Source: Planctomycetota bacterium (GTDB lineage Bacteria; Planctomycetota; UBA1135; UBA2386). Taken from it: 15,584 bases of DNA. A program made the translations under genes and the position numbers. Each line of letters starts with the position of its first letter. Positions within the stretch are counted from its first letter, which is position 1. The notes beneath the pieces were generated by a model that did not search any database, was not told the DNA's origin, and saw nothing but the letters and a program-made list of their open reading frames with translations. Below, in pieces: positions 7,227 to 14,986 of this stretch. The stretch spans positions 1-15,584 of the forward strand of contig JAGQRA010000672.1 in NCBI GenBank assembly GCA_020425885.1. Direction: 5' to 3'.

Positions 7227-8474
7227 TCAGCGCGTTCGCGTGAGATGGTCACGGATCACCGCATCGACGACTGCCTCGACGCGAGGCGGCACCCCCTCGC
7301 CGCCGATGTTCGTCGCCACGAACACGGCGAGGTCGCGTTCGGGCGCGATCCAGACGATCGCCACCCACGAGTTGTTCGAGCCCGTGTGGGTCAGGCAGCG
7401 CCCCTTGCGATAGCGAGCGGGCTTGGCCCAGGGCCGCGTGGTCACGGCCCAGCCGAGCGCGTAGCCCTCGAGCTCGTCGTCGCTGTGGCTCTTGTGCAGA
7501 CGGGCGAAGCTCCTGGGCTGGAGCAGTTCGCCGCGCATGGCGCGCAGGCCGCGAAGGTGCTCGGCGCCGTAGGTCGCCCAATCCGCGAGCGTCATGTGCA
7601 CGGTCGCCGCGGGCGCGATCGCCGGCGGGTTGTCGGCCATCGGCCCCGGATCGATCGGCTTGCCGGCCCGATCGTGCGGTGACGGACCCTCGGTCACGGT
7701 CCATGGCACGCCGAAGCCGGCGCTCTTCATCTGCAGCGGCTCGAACACGAGTCGTGTCAGCAGCTGTTCCCAGGGCTCGTCGAGCACCGTTTCCATCATG
7801 TGCCCGGCGATCGCGAAGCTGCTGTTGCTGTAGAGGAACTCGCCCGCCTTCATCTTCGGCGGTCGCTGCAGGATCGCCGTCGCCAGCTTGCGCCGCTCTT
7901 CGACGGGAGCGTCCTTGCGCTGCCACAGCTCTGCCCACAACCCGGGGACGTCCTCGGCATGGCCGACGCCGCCGCGCATGGCGAGCAGCGACTCGATGGT
8001 GACGTCGCGATAGTCCGCGTGCATCGCGTCGGCGAGCTCCGGCAGGGCCTTGGCGATGGTGAGATCCCACGACAGTTTGCCGTCCTCGACGAGGACCGCA
8101 GCGAGGGTCGCGGTCATCGACTTGGTGCAGGAGCCGAGATGCCAGCGATCGTCGATCCGGATGCGATCCTCACCGCCGAGTCGCCGCACGCCGGCTGCAC
8201 CTTCGGCCACGATGCGCTGCCCCTGCACCACCACGGCGCCGACTCCGGGCAGGTCCGACTTCTGCCGCACGCGCTCGAGCAATGGCGAGAGATCGTGAGG
8301 CCGGCGGACTCGCTTGACGGCCTGGGCCGAGGCCGAGATCGCGAGCTGCAGGGCCAGCATGGCCGGGCCGGCGATCGACAGCGCGCGCCGGATCGCCTGC
8401 CCTCGCGAAGGGGAGGCAGTCGCGCCTGGCTCAGCGGTGCGGGAGCCGGCGAACGGGAAGGTGCAGTTGTTCAT
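7227..8474 (-). CDS. Serine hydrolase of the beta-lactamase/class C esterase family
   Basis: The 415-residue protein has the three signatures of serine beta-lactamase-fold enzymes: S115-C-T-K118 (SxxK), Y215-S-N217 (YxN) and H363-T-G365 (HxG, in place of KTG). This fits the family of D-Ala-D-Ala carboxypeptidases, esterases and class C-like hydrolases; the substrate is not deducible and antibiotic resistance should not be assumed. A long N-region (about 28 residues) ends in IRRALSIAG before a hydrophobic core and an ASAQA cleavage site near residue 52; the twin arginine resembles a Tat signal. On the minus strand GAGAGAGA (8477-8484) stands just before the ATG, a fair ribosome binding site. 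It diverges from the amidohydrolase gene and precedes the exported-protein gene on the same strand. Confidence 0.9.
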   Translation of the reverse strand: MNNCTFPFAGSRTAEPGATASPSRGQAIRRALSIAGPAMLALQLAISASAQAVKRVRRPHDLSPLLERVRQKSDLPGVGAVVVQGQRIVAEGAAGVRRLGGEDRIRIDDRWHLGSCTKSMTATLAAVLVEDGKLSWDLTIAKALPELADAMHADYRDVTIESLLAMRGGVGHAEDVPGLWAELWQRKDAPVEERRKLATAILQRPPKMKAGEFLYSNSSFAIAGHMMETVLDEPWEQLLTRLVFEPLQMKSAGFGVPWTVTEGPSPHDRAGKPIDPGPMADNPPAIAPAATVHMTLADWATYGAEHLRGLRAMRGELLQPRSFARLHKSHSDDELEGYALGWAVTTRPWAKPARYRKGRCLTHTGSNNSWVAIVWIAPERDLAVFVATNIGGEGVPPRVEAVVDAVIRDHLTRTR

Positions 8475-8568
8475 GGTCTCTCTCGGGTCGCGAGCTTAGC
8501 GGCAGCAACGAACGGAACGCATCTCGCCTAGGACACCCGGTTGGCATCGACCCACTCGACCCGGGCAT

Positions 8569-8577
8569 TGGTAGAGT
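8569..8577 (+). promoter_or_regulatory. Possible extended -10 promoter element
   Basis: TGGTAGAGT is a TGn element plus a hexamer with four of six -10 matches, 45 bases before the ATG at 8623, within the 148-base region between two divergent genes. TCGACC at 8547-8552 could be a weak -35 (four of six) at a spacing of 19. It would drive the amidohydrolase-larE-peptidase unit. Confidence 0.35.
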
Positions 8578-8622
8578 TGCCGCGGGCTTGCTTCTTCAAC
8601 GAGACCCGGTAACCACTCACCA

Positions 8623-10239
8623 ATGCTGAACCCGGCCGTCGTCCTGGCCCTCGCAACCGCCGTCACGCCGGTGCCACAGGACCTGGTGCTGAAGAACGCG
8701 ACCGTCCACACCGGTTCGGCCGTGCCGTGGGACGGGCCGATCGTCGTCCACAACGGCCGCATCGCCGCGCCGGGAACGGGCGCGCCCGAAGGCACGACGA
8801 CCATCGATCTCGGCGGCGCGTTCGTCCTCGCCGGCCTGCAGGACGCGCACGGTCACCTGCTCGGGCTCGGCAGCGCGCTCGCCAACGTCGACCTCGTCGG
8901 CACCCGTTCGTACGACGAGGTCATCGATCGCGTCGTCGCGGCGGCCGGCAAGCAGCCGAAGGGCAGCTGGATCCTCGGCCGCGGCTGGGACCAGAACGAC
9001 TGGGCCGACAAGTCGATGCCGCACCACGCCGAGCTGTCGGCCGCGGTCCCCGACCATCCCGTCTGGCTGGTGCGGATCGACGGCCACGCCGGGTTGCTCA
9101 ACCTGCGCGGGCTCTACGCCGCCGGCGTGCGCGGCGACACCGAGGCGCCGCCGGGCGGCAAGATCCACCTCGACGACAGCGGCGAACCGACCGGCGTTCT
9201 CGTCGACGCCGCGATGGCCAGCGTGCCGACGCCGGAGCTCGGGCCCGAGCAGATCAGGGCGCGACTGCTCGTGGCCCAGGAGCAGTGCCTGCGGCACGGC
9301 CTCACCTGCGTGCACGACGCCGGCGTGTCGAAGGCCGTGCTCGAGGAGATGCGATTGCTCGACCTCAGTCGGCAATGGCAGCTGCGCACCTACGTCATGC
9401 TGGCCCAGAACGAGCGCGCGCTGATCGCCAAGGGGCCGTGGCGCAGCCGCGACGGACTGATCGAGGTGCGGGCGGTGAAGGGTTACGCCGACGGCGCGCT
9501 CGGTTCGCGCGGCGCGGCGTTGCTCGAGCCGTACGCCGACGACCCCGGCAACCGCGGGCTGGTCGGCATGCCGAAGGGCGCGATCCTCGAGCTGGCGCAG
9601 CGCTGCGCCGATCACGGCATGCAGCTCTGCGTGCACGCGATCGGCGACAAGGCCAACCGCACCGTGCTCGATGCCTACGCTGAGGTGAAGGTCGAGGGCG
9701 GCCTGGCGGCGCGGCGCTTCCGCATCGAGCACGCCCAGGTCATCGCCGCCGACGACTTCGCCCGCTGCGCGGCGCTCGGCGTGCTGCCGGCGATGCAGCC
9801 GACGCACCTGACCTCGGACATGCCGTGGGCCACCGATCGTCTCGGCCCCGAACGGGTGCTGCGGGCCTACGCCTGGCGGTCGTTCCTCGGGCTCGGCGTG
9901 ATGGTGCCGTTCGGCTCGGACTTCCCGGTCGAGTCGGTCGATCCGCGGAAGGGCCTGTTCGCCGCGGTCACGACCTGCGCCGAGGACGGCGAACCGAAGG
10001 GTGGTTTCCGCCCTGATCAGAAACTGTCGCGGGCCGAGGCCATCGCCGGCTTCACCGCGCACGCTGCCTACGGCATGTTCGCCGAGCGCGATCTCGGCAC
10101 CATCGCGACCGACAAGATCGCCGACCTGACCGTGTTCGACACCGACCTGCTGACCTGTCGCGACGAGGAGTTGCTTCTGGCGAAGGTGCTGCTGACCATC
10201 GTCGGCGGCCGGGTGGTCTACGACGGTCGCGGTCGGTAG
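8623..10239 (+). CDS. Amidohydrolase family 3 protein (YtcJ-like)
   Basis: The 538-residue protein is a metal-dependent amidohydrolase of the YtcJ/NfdA (amidohydrolase 3) group, which cleave amide or related bonds; natural substrates are mostly unknown. Typical elements are GLQDAHGHL with the HxH metal ligands (His76, His78), GRGWDQNDW near 119-127, DGHAGLLNL near 153-161, VKGYADGALGSRG near 285-297 (Lys286, possible carboxylated lysine), CVHAIGD (His338), RIEHAQ (His370) and PFGSDFPVE (Asp433). The C-terminal GTIATDKIADLTVFD and VVGGRVVY-type ending are normal for the superfamily. The N-terminus (MLNPAVVLALATAVTPVPQ) is hydrophobic but lacks positive residues, so export is uncertain. No Shine-Dalgarno sequence precedes ATG 8623. 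larE begins nine bases after the stop, suggesting co-transcription. Confidence 0.92.
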   Translation: MLNPAVVLALATAVTPVPQDLVLKNATVHTGSAVPWDGPIVVHNGRIAAPGTGAPEGTTTIDLGGAFVLAGLQDAHGHLLGLGSALANVDLVGTRSYDEVIDRVVAAAGKQPKGSWILGRGWDQNDWADKSMPHHAELSAAVPDHPVWLVRIDGHAGLLNLRGLYAAGVRGDTEAPPGGKIHLDDSGEPTGVLVDAAMASVPTPELGPEQIRARLLVAQEQCLRHGLTCVHDAGVSKAVLEEMRLLDLSRQWQLRTYVMLAQNERALIAKGPWRSRDGLIEVRAVKGYADGALGSRGAALLEPYADDPGNRGLVGMPKGAILELAQRCADHGMQLCVHAIGDKANRTVLDAYAEVKVEGGLAARRFRIEHAQVIAADDFARCAALGVLPAMQPTHLTSDMPWATDRLGPERVLRAYAWRSFLGLGVMVPFGSDFPVESVDPRKGLFAAVTTCAEDGEPKGGFRPDQKLSRAEAIAGFTAHAAYGMFAERDLGTIATDKIADLTVFDTDLLTCRDEELLLAKVLLTIVGGRVVYDGRGR

Positions 10240-10248
10240 AACGGCACC

Positions 10249-11085
10249 ATGCTGCCCGCCACCGCGTCCCTCGCCTACACCGACAAGCTGGCCGCGCTGC
10301 GGGCCCGGCTCGAGGCGTTGCCGGGCGCGGTGGTCGCGTTCTCGGCCGGCGTCGATTCGACCGCGCTGCTGCACGCCTGCCACACAGCCCTCGGCGATCG
10401 CACAGTCGCGGTGACCGCCGACTCGCCGTCGCTGCCGCGTGCCGAGCTGCTCGAGGCCGAGCAGTTGGCGCGGCAGATCGGCGCGCGCCATGTCGTGTTG
10501 CCGACCGACGAGCTTTTGCGCGAGGGCTATCGGCAGAACGCCGGTGACCGCTGCTATCACTGCAAGAAGGAGCTGTTCGTGACCGTCGCCGCGCGACGTC
10601 GGACGATCGCACCGCCGGATTGGGCCGTCGTCTACGGTGCGATCACCGACGACCTCGGCGATCACCGCCCCGGTCAGAAGGCCGCCGCCGAACACGGCGT
10701 GCTGGCACCGCTGCTCGAGGCCGGCATGAGCAAGGACGATGTTCGTCGCTACAGCCGCGAGCACGGTCTGGCCACGGCCGACAAGCCCGCCATGGCCTGT
10801 CTGTCGTCGCGGGTCCCCTACGGCACCCCGATCGACCGCACCGTGCTGGCACAGATCGAGCGCGCCGAGGCGGCGTTGCGCGAACTCGGCTTCCGTCAGT
10901 ATCGCGTGCGCCATCACGACCACCTGGCGCGGGTCGAGATGGCGACCGATGAACTCTCGCGCGCCTTCGAGCACCGCGAGGCCATCGGCGAGGCGCTGCG
11001 CCGGGCCGGCTATCTGTTCGTTACCCTCGACGTGTTCGGCTACCGCTCCGGTGCCATGAACGACCTGCTCCACGATCGCCGATGA
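10249..11085 (+). CDS. larE: LarE-type ATP-dependent sulfur transferase
   Basis: LarE is a PP-loop ATPase that adenylates a carboxylate and transfers sulfur to make the nickel-pincer nucleotide cofactor, known from lactate racemase LarA. The 278-residue product has the PP-loop SAGVDST (residues 32-38, with Ala where Gly is usual), RCYHCKKELF near 101-110 and the hallmark ACLSSRVPYGTPI near 183-195. Cys184 aligns with the sacrificial-sulfur cysteine of the Lactobacillus enzyme. With Cys102 and Cys105 it makes three cysteines, as in the subgroup where a 4Fe-4S cluster carries the sulfur; that assignment is inference. Gene length is normal. It starts nine bases after the amidohydrolase and its stop overlaps the next start (ATGA). 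No larA, larB or larC is in the window, so the target enzyme is unknown. Confidence 0.9.
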   Translation: MLPATASLAYTDKLAALRARLEALPGAVVAFSAGVDSTALLHACHTALGDRTVAVTADSPSLPRAELLEAEQLARQIGARHVVLPTDELLREGYRQNAGDRCYHCKKELFVTVAARRRTIAPPDWAVVYGAITDDLGDHRPGQKAAAEHGVLAPLLEAGMSKDDVRRYSREHGLATADKPAMACLSSRVPYGTPIDRTVLAQIERAEAALRELGFRQYRVRHHDHLARVEMATDELSRAFEHREAIGEALRRAGYLFVTLDVFGYRSGAMNDLLHDRR

Positions 11086-12488
11086 ACCACGCCATCCTGC
11101 TGCCTTCGGGCCTCGTCCTGTTCTCGGTCCTGGCCCAGCTCCGCGCCCAGCTTCGTCCCCAGGATCCGGTGCCCGATCCGATCGAGTCGGTGATCACCGA
11201 AGCGCGGGTCGCCGAGACGGTGGGTTGGCTGGCGGCCGATGAGCGACACGGGCGCGACACCCCGAGTCCCGGACTCGAGGCGGCGGCGGATTGGCTCGGC
11301 CAGCGCTTCGAGGCCGCCGGGTTGCAGCAGCTGAAGCAGGGCTCGTGGTTTCACGACTACACGCTGCCGGGCTCGTCGGTCGACAGCGCGGCGATCGCGG
11401 TCAAGCTGTCGCGCAAGCTGGGCCAGGACCTGCAGCAGTTCGTCCTCGAGCCCGACAAGGACGTGCGGCTGTGGCGCATCGCCGACGTCGTCGGCGGCGA
11501 GCAGGAGCCGACCACCGTCGCGGTCATGTCCGATCCGGTGCTGCGCCAGATGCTCCGGGCGCGCTCGGGCCGTCGCCCGATCGTGATCGAGGTCGAAGAG
11601 GATCATCCCTACTGGCGCCAGTCGCAGGGCAAGCGAACCGTGCTCGATCGGCAACGGGCCGCGGCACGTCCGGTGTTCCTGGTGCGCACCGGAGTGCTGC
11701 CGCAGACGGCCGGTGGCGTCGAACCCGGCTGGGCGACCGATTGGTCGGTACCGGCGCCGGTCCGCGTCGAGGTGCCGCTGAAGAACGTCGTCGCGCTGTT
11801 GCCCGGCACCGGCAAGCGCGATGAGTACGTCGTCGTCAGCGCCCACTACGATCATGTCGGCGAGGGCGACCCGGTCGAGGGCGACAGCATCTACAACGGC
11901 GCCGACGACGATGCCTCGGGCACGACGGCGGTCGTCATGATCGCGGCGGCGATGAGCAAGCTGCCGCCGCCACGGCGCAGCGTGCTGTTCGTCTGCTTCT
12001 CGGCCGAGGAGAAGGGGCTCAGGGGTTCAGCGGCGTTCCTCGAGCATCCGCCGGTGCCGCGTGAGGCGATCGTCGCCAACATCAACCTCGAGATGATCGG
12101 GCGTCCCGAGGACGGCGGGCAGGGCAAGGCGTGGATCACCGGCAGCAACCTCAGCGACTTCGCCGAGGTCGCCACCGTGGCGCTGGCGCGGCGCGGCGTC
12201 GAGGTCGTCGACTTCGCCATGGCCGGCATGCTGTTCAGCGGCAGCGACAACTTCTCCTTCGCCCGCCACGGCATCGTCGCCCACTCGATCAGCGCCGGCT
12301 CGTCGATCAGCGCCGGCCGGCTCCACCGCGACTATCACAAGCCGAGCGACGACGTCGGGCGACTCGACATCGCGCACATGACCAAGGTGATCCGCGGGCT
12401 GTGCGAGTTCGTGCGCGAGGTCGCCGATCGCGAGGCGCCGCTGCGCTGGAACGAGCTGGGGAAGAAGCAGGTGGAGCGGCTGCGTTAG
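11082..12488 (+). CDS. Exported M28-family zinc metallopeptidase
   Basis: This 468-residue protein is an M28 (aminopeptidase Y/glutamate carboxypeptidase-like) peptidase with a signal peptide (residues 1 to about 23). The co-catalytic zinc site is complete: His255 in SAHYDHVG, the aspartate of NGADDDASG (272-280), Glu309-Glu310 in SAEEKGLRG, Glu337 in NINLEMIG (an Asp is more common here) and His419 in DYHKPSDD. Residues about 30-95 fit the usual N-terminal lid (GLEAAADWLGQRFEAAGL), and about 100-230 hold an insert I cannot assign, at the place where PA-type inserts occur in relatives. A short exact in-frame duplication (SISAGSSISAG, 402-412) lies just before the last metal ligand. The ATG overlaps the larE stop by four bases. 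It probably trims peptides in the periplasm or outside the cell. Confidence 0.92.
   Translation: MNHAILLPSGLVLFSVLAQLRAQLRPQDPVPDPIESVITEARVAETVGWLAADERHGRDTPSPGLEAAADWLGQRFEAAGLQQLKQGSWFHDYTLPGSSVDSAAIAVKLSRKLGQDLQQFVLEPDKDVRLWRIADVVGGEQEPTTVAVMSDPVLRQMLRARSGRRPIVIEVEEDHPYWRQSQGKRTVLDRQRAAARPVFLVRTGVLPQTAGGVEPGWATDWSVPAPVRVEVPLKNVVALLPGTGKRDEYVVVSAHYDHVGEGDPVEGDSIYNGADDDASGTTAVVMIAAAMSKLPPPRRSVLFVCFSAEEKGLRGSAAFLEHPPVPREAIVANINLEMIGRPEDGGQGKAWITGSNLSDFAEVATVALARRGVEVVDFAMAGMLFSGSDNFSFARHGIVAHSISAGSSISAGRLHRDYHKPSDDVGRLDIAHMTKVIRGLCEFVREVADREAPLRWNELGKKQVERLR
12285..12317 (+). repeat. 15-bp direct repeat, in-frame 18-bp period, inside the M28 peptidase gene
   Basis: TCGATCAGCGCCGGC occurs at 12285-12299 and again at 12303-12317, separated by TCG. 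The pair encodes SISAG-S-SISAG, an in-frame duplication of six residues in the loop before the YHKPSDD metal-binding motif. Confidence 0.95.
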
Positions 12489-12501
12489 CGGCGGTCGTCC
12501 A

Positions 12502-12530
12502 GCGGCCTCGACTCAACGCGGGTAGGCCGC
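12502..12530. terminator. Candidate bidirectional hairpin between convergent genes
   Basis: GCGGCCT (12502-12508) and AGGCCGC (12524-12530) form a perfect 7-bp stem around a 15-base loop. The structure lies just after the peptidase stop and includes the stop codon of the opposite-strand lipoprotein gene in its loop. There is no T tract, so the role is supported mainly by the perfect stem and position. Confidence 0.45.
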
Positions 12531-13154
12531 CGCGCCGCCGACCATGCGCACGCCGCTACGGTCGCGCCGATAGCCGTCGCTGCCGGAGACGAAGTCGTTC
12601 TGGCCGCGGTTCTTGATGATCACCGGCGGCGGCAACAGCGGTGGGCGCTCGACCGGCGGGTCCATCGGCTCGTAGTCCTGGTGCTGGGCGACGCAGCGGA
12701 TGCGCCAGCTCCAGCCCGGTTGCAGGTGGGCGCCGAAGGTGCGGGTGCGCAGCTCGTCGGAGACGAAGCTGCCGCGGGCGATCCCCATCGGGTGGGGGAT
12801 CATGCAGTTTGCGGTCTCGCTGGCGACCAGCTGACCGTCGGCGTCGAGCACGTCGAGCGCGACCCATGACTGCACCACCGGCTCGTCGGTCCGGTTCTGG
12901 TAGCGGAAGCGGCAGCGCAGGTAGCTGTAGCCGGGATAGCCGTCGAGGGAAATCTCGTGCACCGTCACGCGGCCCTGGTCCTCGAAGTCGAAGGTCTGCG
13001 GCACGGTGTTCTGCTCGCGAAACACCAGCTGGCAGTTCTGCATGCGCTGGAAGGCCTCCTCGATCTCTACCCTCTTCCGTTCGGTGGGAGCAGGACTTGC
13101 GCACGCTGCAACCAGCACGAACAGCAGTCCCGACGCGGCGAAGCTAGCGTTCAT
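12513..13154 (-). CDS. Lipoprotein of unknown function
   Basis: The 213-residue protein has a clear lipoprotein signal: a hydrophobic stretch ending L-V-A-A-C with Cys18 as the lipidated residue, then a polar, charged linker (PTERKRVEIEEAFQ). The mature part is rich in beta-type sequence around residues 60-155 (VTVHEISLDG, YLRCRFRYQN, VVQSWVALDVLDADGQ, GWSWRIRCVAQ), suggesting an Ig-like or beta-sandwich domain; cysteines lie at 41, 81, 117 and 154. A proline-rich stretch (PVERPPLLPPPV) near 168-178 leads to a glycine/arginine-rich tail. I do not recognise the family; it faintly recalls small lipoproteins of the YcfL/DUF1425 kind, without enough support. The start is fixed by the signal peptide; a long upstream extension runs antisense through ffh and is rejected. 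It diverges from ffh with 69 bases between the starts. Confidence 0.78.
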   Translation of the reverse strand: MNASFAASGLLFVLVAACASPAPTERKRVEIEEAFQRMQNCQLVFREQNTVPQTFDFEDQGRVTVHEISLDGYPGYSYLRCRFRYQNRTDEPVVQSWVALDVLDADGQLVASETANCMIPHPMGIARGSFVSDELRTRTFGAHLQPGWSWRIRCVAQHQDYEPMDPPVERPPLLPPPVIIKNRGQNDFVSGSDGYRRDRSGVRMVGGAAAYPR

Positions 13155-13187
13155 GGCGGCCGCCCTGGCAAGGATCGGGCCACGACC

Positions 13188-13216
13188 TTGACGTCGGGGG
13201 CGCGGGCCAACATCCT
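13188..13216 (+). promoter_or_regulatory. Possible ffh promoter
   Basis: TTGACG (13188-13193, five of six -35 matches) is followed after 17 bases by CATCCT (13211-13216, three of six -10 matches). The -10 ends seven bases before the ffh ATG, so the transcript would be leaderless or nearly so, which fits the lack of a Shine-Dalgarno site. Confidence 0.3.
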
Positions 13217-13223
13217 GCCGTCG

Positions 13224-14591
13224 ATGTTCGACTCGCTGGCCAACGCCCTGGGCAATGCCTATCGCTCCATCGTCGGTCAGAAGACGCTGACCGAGAAGAA
13301 CGTCGACGACGGCATCCGCGCGGTTCGCCAGGCCTTGCTCGAGGCCGACGTCAACTTCCAGGTCAGCAAGGAGTTCACCGCCGACGTCAAGCAGCGTGTG
13401 CTCGGCCAGCGCGTCATCGAGTCGGTCGACCCCGGGCAGCAGTTCATCAAGTGCGTGCACGACGGTCTGACCGAGCTGCTCGGCGGCCAGGCCAAAGGCC
13501 TGCCGGTTACCGACTCGGGCCCGCTGGTGCTGATGATGTGCGGCCTGCAGGGCAGCGGCAAGACGACCACCTGCGCCAAGCTGGCGCTGTGGCTGCGCAA
13601 GACCAGGAAGAAGAAGCCGCTGCTCGTCGCCGCCGACCTGCAGCGCCCGGCCGCCGTCGAGCAGCTGCAAAGCCTCGGCAAGCAGCTCGGCATCGCCGTC
13701 TTCGCCGAGGGCACCGGCGGTCGGCCGCCCGAGGTCTGTCGCCGCGGTCTCGAGTTCGCGCGCGCGCACGGCCACGACGTCGTCATCCTCGATACCGCGG
13801 GCCGGCTGCATGTCGACGATGCGTTGATGGCCGAACTGCAGGAGGTGCACGCCAGGTGCAAGCCGCACGGGGCGCTGCTGGTCTGCGACTCGATGCTCGG
13901 CCAGGACGCGGTCAACTCGGCCAAGGAGTTCCACGCCCGGCTGCCGTTGCACGGGTTGATCCTGACCAAGGTCGACGGTGACGCCCGCGGCGGCGCGGCG
14001 CTGTCGATCGTCAAGATCACCGGCCGCCCGATCCTGTTCGCCGGCACAGGCGAGAAGCCCGAGGACCTCGAGGAGTTCGATCCGGCACGCATGGCCGGAC
14101 GCATCCTCGGTATGGGTGACGTCGTCGGCCTGGTCGAGAAGGCGCAGCAGGTCATCGACGAGAAGGAAGCCGAGAAGGCCGCCAGGAAGCTGCAGAAGGG
14201 CAGCTTCAACTTCGAGGACTTCCTGTCGCAGCTCAACATGATCCGCAAGATGGGGCCGCTGAAGAAGGTGCTCGGCATGCTGCCCGGCGTCGGCTCGCTG
14301 CTGAAGCAGATCGACTTCGACGATGCCCACTTCCGGCGCATCGAGGCCGTCATCCACTCGATGACGATGAAGGAGCGGCGCCGCCCCGAGGTGATCGACC
14401 TGCCGCGCCGCCGCCGCATCGCCGCCGGGTCGGGCACCGAGGTGCAGGACGTCAACCGGCTGCTGAAGCAGTTCACGCAGATGCAGAAGATGATGAAGCG
14501 GATGCGCAAGAAGGGTGGCATGGCCAACCTGATGCGCGGCATGGGTGGGCGGATGCCGGGCGGCATGCCACCGTTTCCCGGCAGGCGCTGA
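13224..14591 (+). CDS. ffh: Signal recognition particle protein Ffh
   Basis: Ffh binds 4.5S/SRP RNA and signal sequences of nascent membrane proteins and, with FtsY, delivers ribosomes to the membrane. The 455-residue product is full length. An N-domain helical bundle (1 to about 95, [13 protein letters not shown]) precedes the G domain with P-loop [10 protein letters not shown] (107-116), [10 protein letters not shown] (135-144), DTAGRLH (190-196) and [12 protein letters not shown] (248-259). The methionine-rich M domain covers about 328-440, with [17 protein letters not shown] (395-411) for RNA binding and a Met/Gly tail ending FPGRR. ATG 13224 is chosen because [10 protein letters not shown] is the family N-terminus. 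It has no Shine-Dalgarno sequence. It heads the conserved ffh-rpsP-rimM-trmD order. Confidence 0.97.
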   Translation: MFDSLANALGNAYRSIVGQKTLTEKNVDDGIRAVRQALLEADVNFQVSKEFTADVKQRVLGQRVIESVDPGQQFIKCVHDGLTELLGGQAKGLPVTDSGPLVLMMCGLQGSGKTTTCAKLALWLRKTRKKKPLLVAADLQRPAAVEQLQSLGKQLGIAVFAEGTGGRPPEVCRRGLEFARAHGHDVVILDTAGRLHVDDALMAELQEVHARCKPHGALLVCDSMLGQDAVNSAKEFHARLPLHGLILTKVDGDARGGAALSIVKITGRPILFAGTGEKPEDLEEFDPARMAGRILGMGDVVGLVEKAQQVIDEKEAEKAARKLQKGSFNFEDFLSQLNMIRKMGPLKKVLGMLPGVGSLLKQIDFDDAHFRRIEAVIHSMTMKERRRPEVIDLPRRRRIAAGSGTEVQDVNRLLKQFTQMQKMMKRMRKKGGMANLMRGMGGRMPGGMPPFPGRR

Positions 14592-14604
14592 CTGCCTCCG
14601 AGCG

Positions 14605-14634
14605 CTTACATTGGTCGACGTTCCCGGCTACACT
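14605..14634 (+). promoter_or_regulatory. Probable rpsP operon promoter
   Basis: CTTACA (14605-14610, four of six -35 matches) and TACACT (14629-14634, four of six -10 matches) are separated by 18 bases, in the 127-base gap after ffh. Transcription would start about 75-80 bases before rpsP and leave a leader rich in CAG triplets just before the start codon. Confidence 0.5.
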
Positions 14635-14718
14635 TTCGCGTTTCGCCGGCCCGGCATCCAATCGTCGACCGGGTGCGGGCGGGTCACCGTGCAGCAAACA
14701 GCGGAGCAGCAGCAGAAC

Positions 14719-14964
14719 ATGGTCACCATTCGTCTCGCTCGCACCGGCGCCAAGAAGCGCCCGTTCTACCACTTGGTCGTTGCCGACAGCCGTTGCCGTC
14801 GTGACGGTCGCTTCATCGAGCGCGTGGGGTTCTACAACCCGATCGCCACCGAGGGCGAGGAGGGTCTGCGGATCGACCGTGCCCGTGTCGCGCACTGGGT
14901 GAGCAACGGCGCGAAGACCTCGCAGGCGGTCGACCGCCTGCTGGCCAGCCTGCCGGCGGCCTGA
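14719..14964 (+). CDS. rpsP: 30S ribosomal protein bS16
   Basis: The 81-residue protein has the standard bS16 sequence from MVTIRLAR and [15 protein letters not shown] through [12 protein letters not shown] to the AHWVSNGA segment. bS16 binds 16S rRNA early in small-subunit assembly. ATG 14719 gives the canonical N-terminus; the frame stays open upstream to 14545, but that part is not conserved-looking. GGAG at 14703-14706 is twelve bases from the ATG, a distant Shine-Dalgarno at best. The ATG follows repeated CAG triplets. It is the first gene after a separate promoter and is 22 bases from rimM. The sequence reads like proteobacterial bS16 rather than like the planctomycete versions I recall. 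Confidence 0.97.
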   Translation: MVTIRLARTGAKKRPFYHLVVADSRCRRDGRFIERVGFYNPIATEGEEGLRIDRARVAHWVSNGAKTSQAVDRLLASLPAA

Positions 14965-14986
14965 CGGCGCGTCGCGGGGCGGGCGC

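Noticed and set aside
8617..11073. 818-codon open frame antisense to the amidohydrolase and larE genes
   Set aside because: The plus strand encodes two clear families over the same bases; the antisense product is Arg/His/Gly-rich with no recognisable domain.
12957..13223. Long N-terminal extension of Ffh
   Set aside because: It lies antisense to the lipoprotein gene and is unlike any Ffh; the family N-terminus begins at ATG 13224.
13155..14357. Upstream extension of the minus-strand lipoprotein through ffh
   Set aside because: The lipoprotein signal peptide fixes the start at 13154; the extension is antisense to the Ffh gene and domain-free.
14580..14596. Terminator after ffh (GGCAG / CTGCC hairpin)
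   Set aside because: The stem is only 5 bp with no T tract and it overlaps the ffh stop region; too weak to call.
14545..14718. N-terminal extension of bS16
   Set aside because: It overlaps the end of ffh and the likely promoter; bS16 starts at MVTIRLAR.
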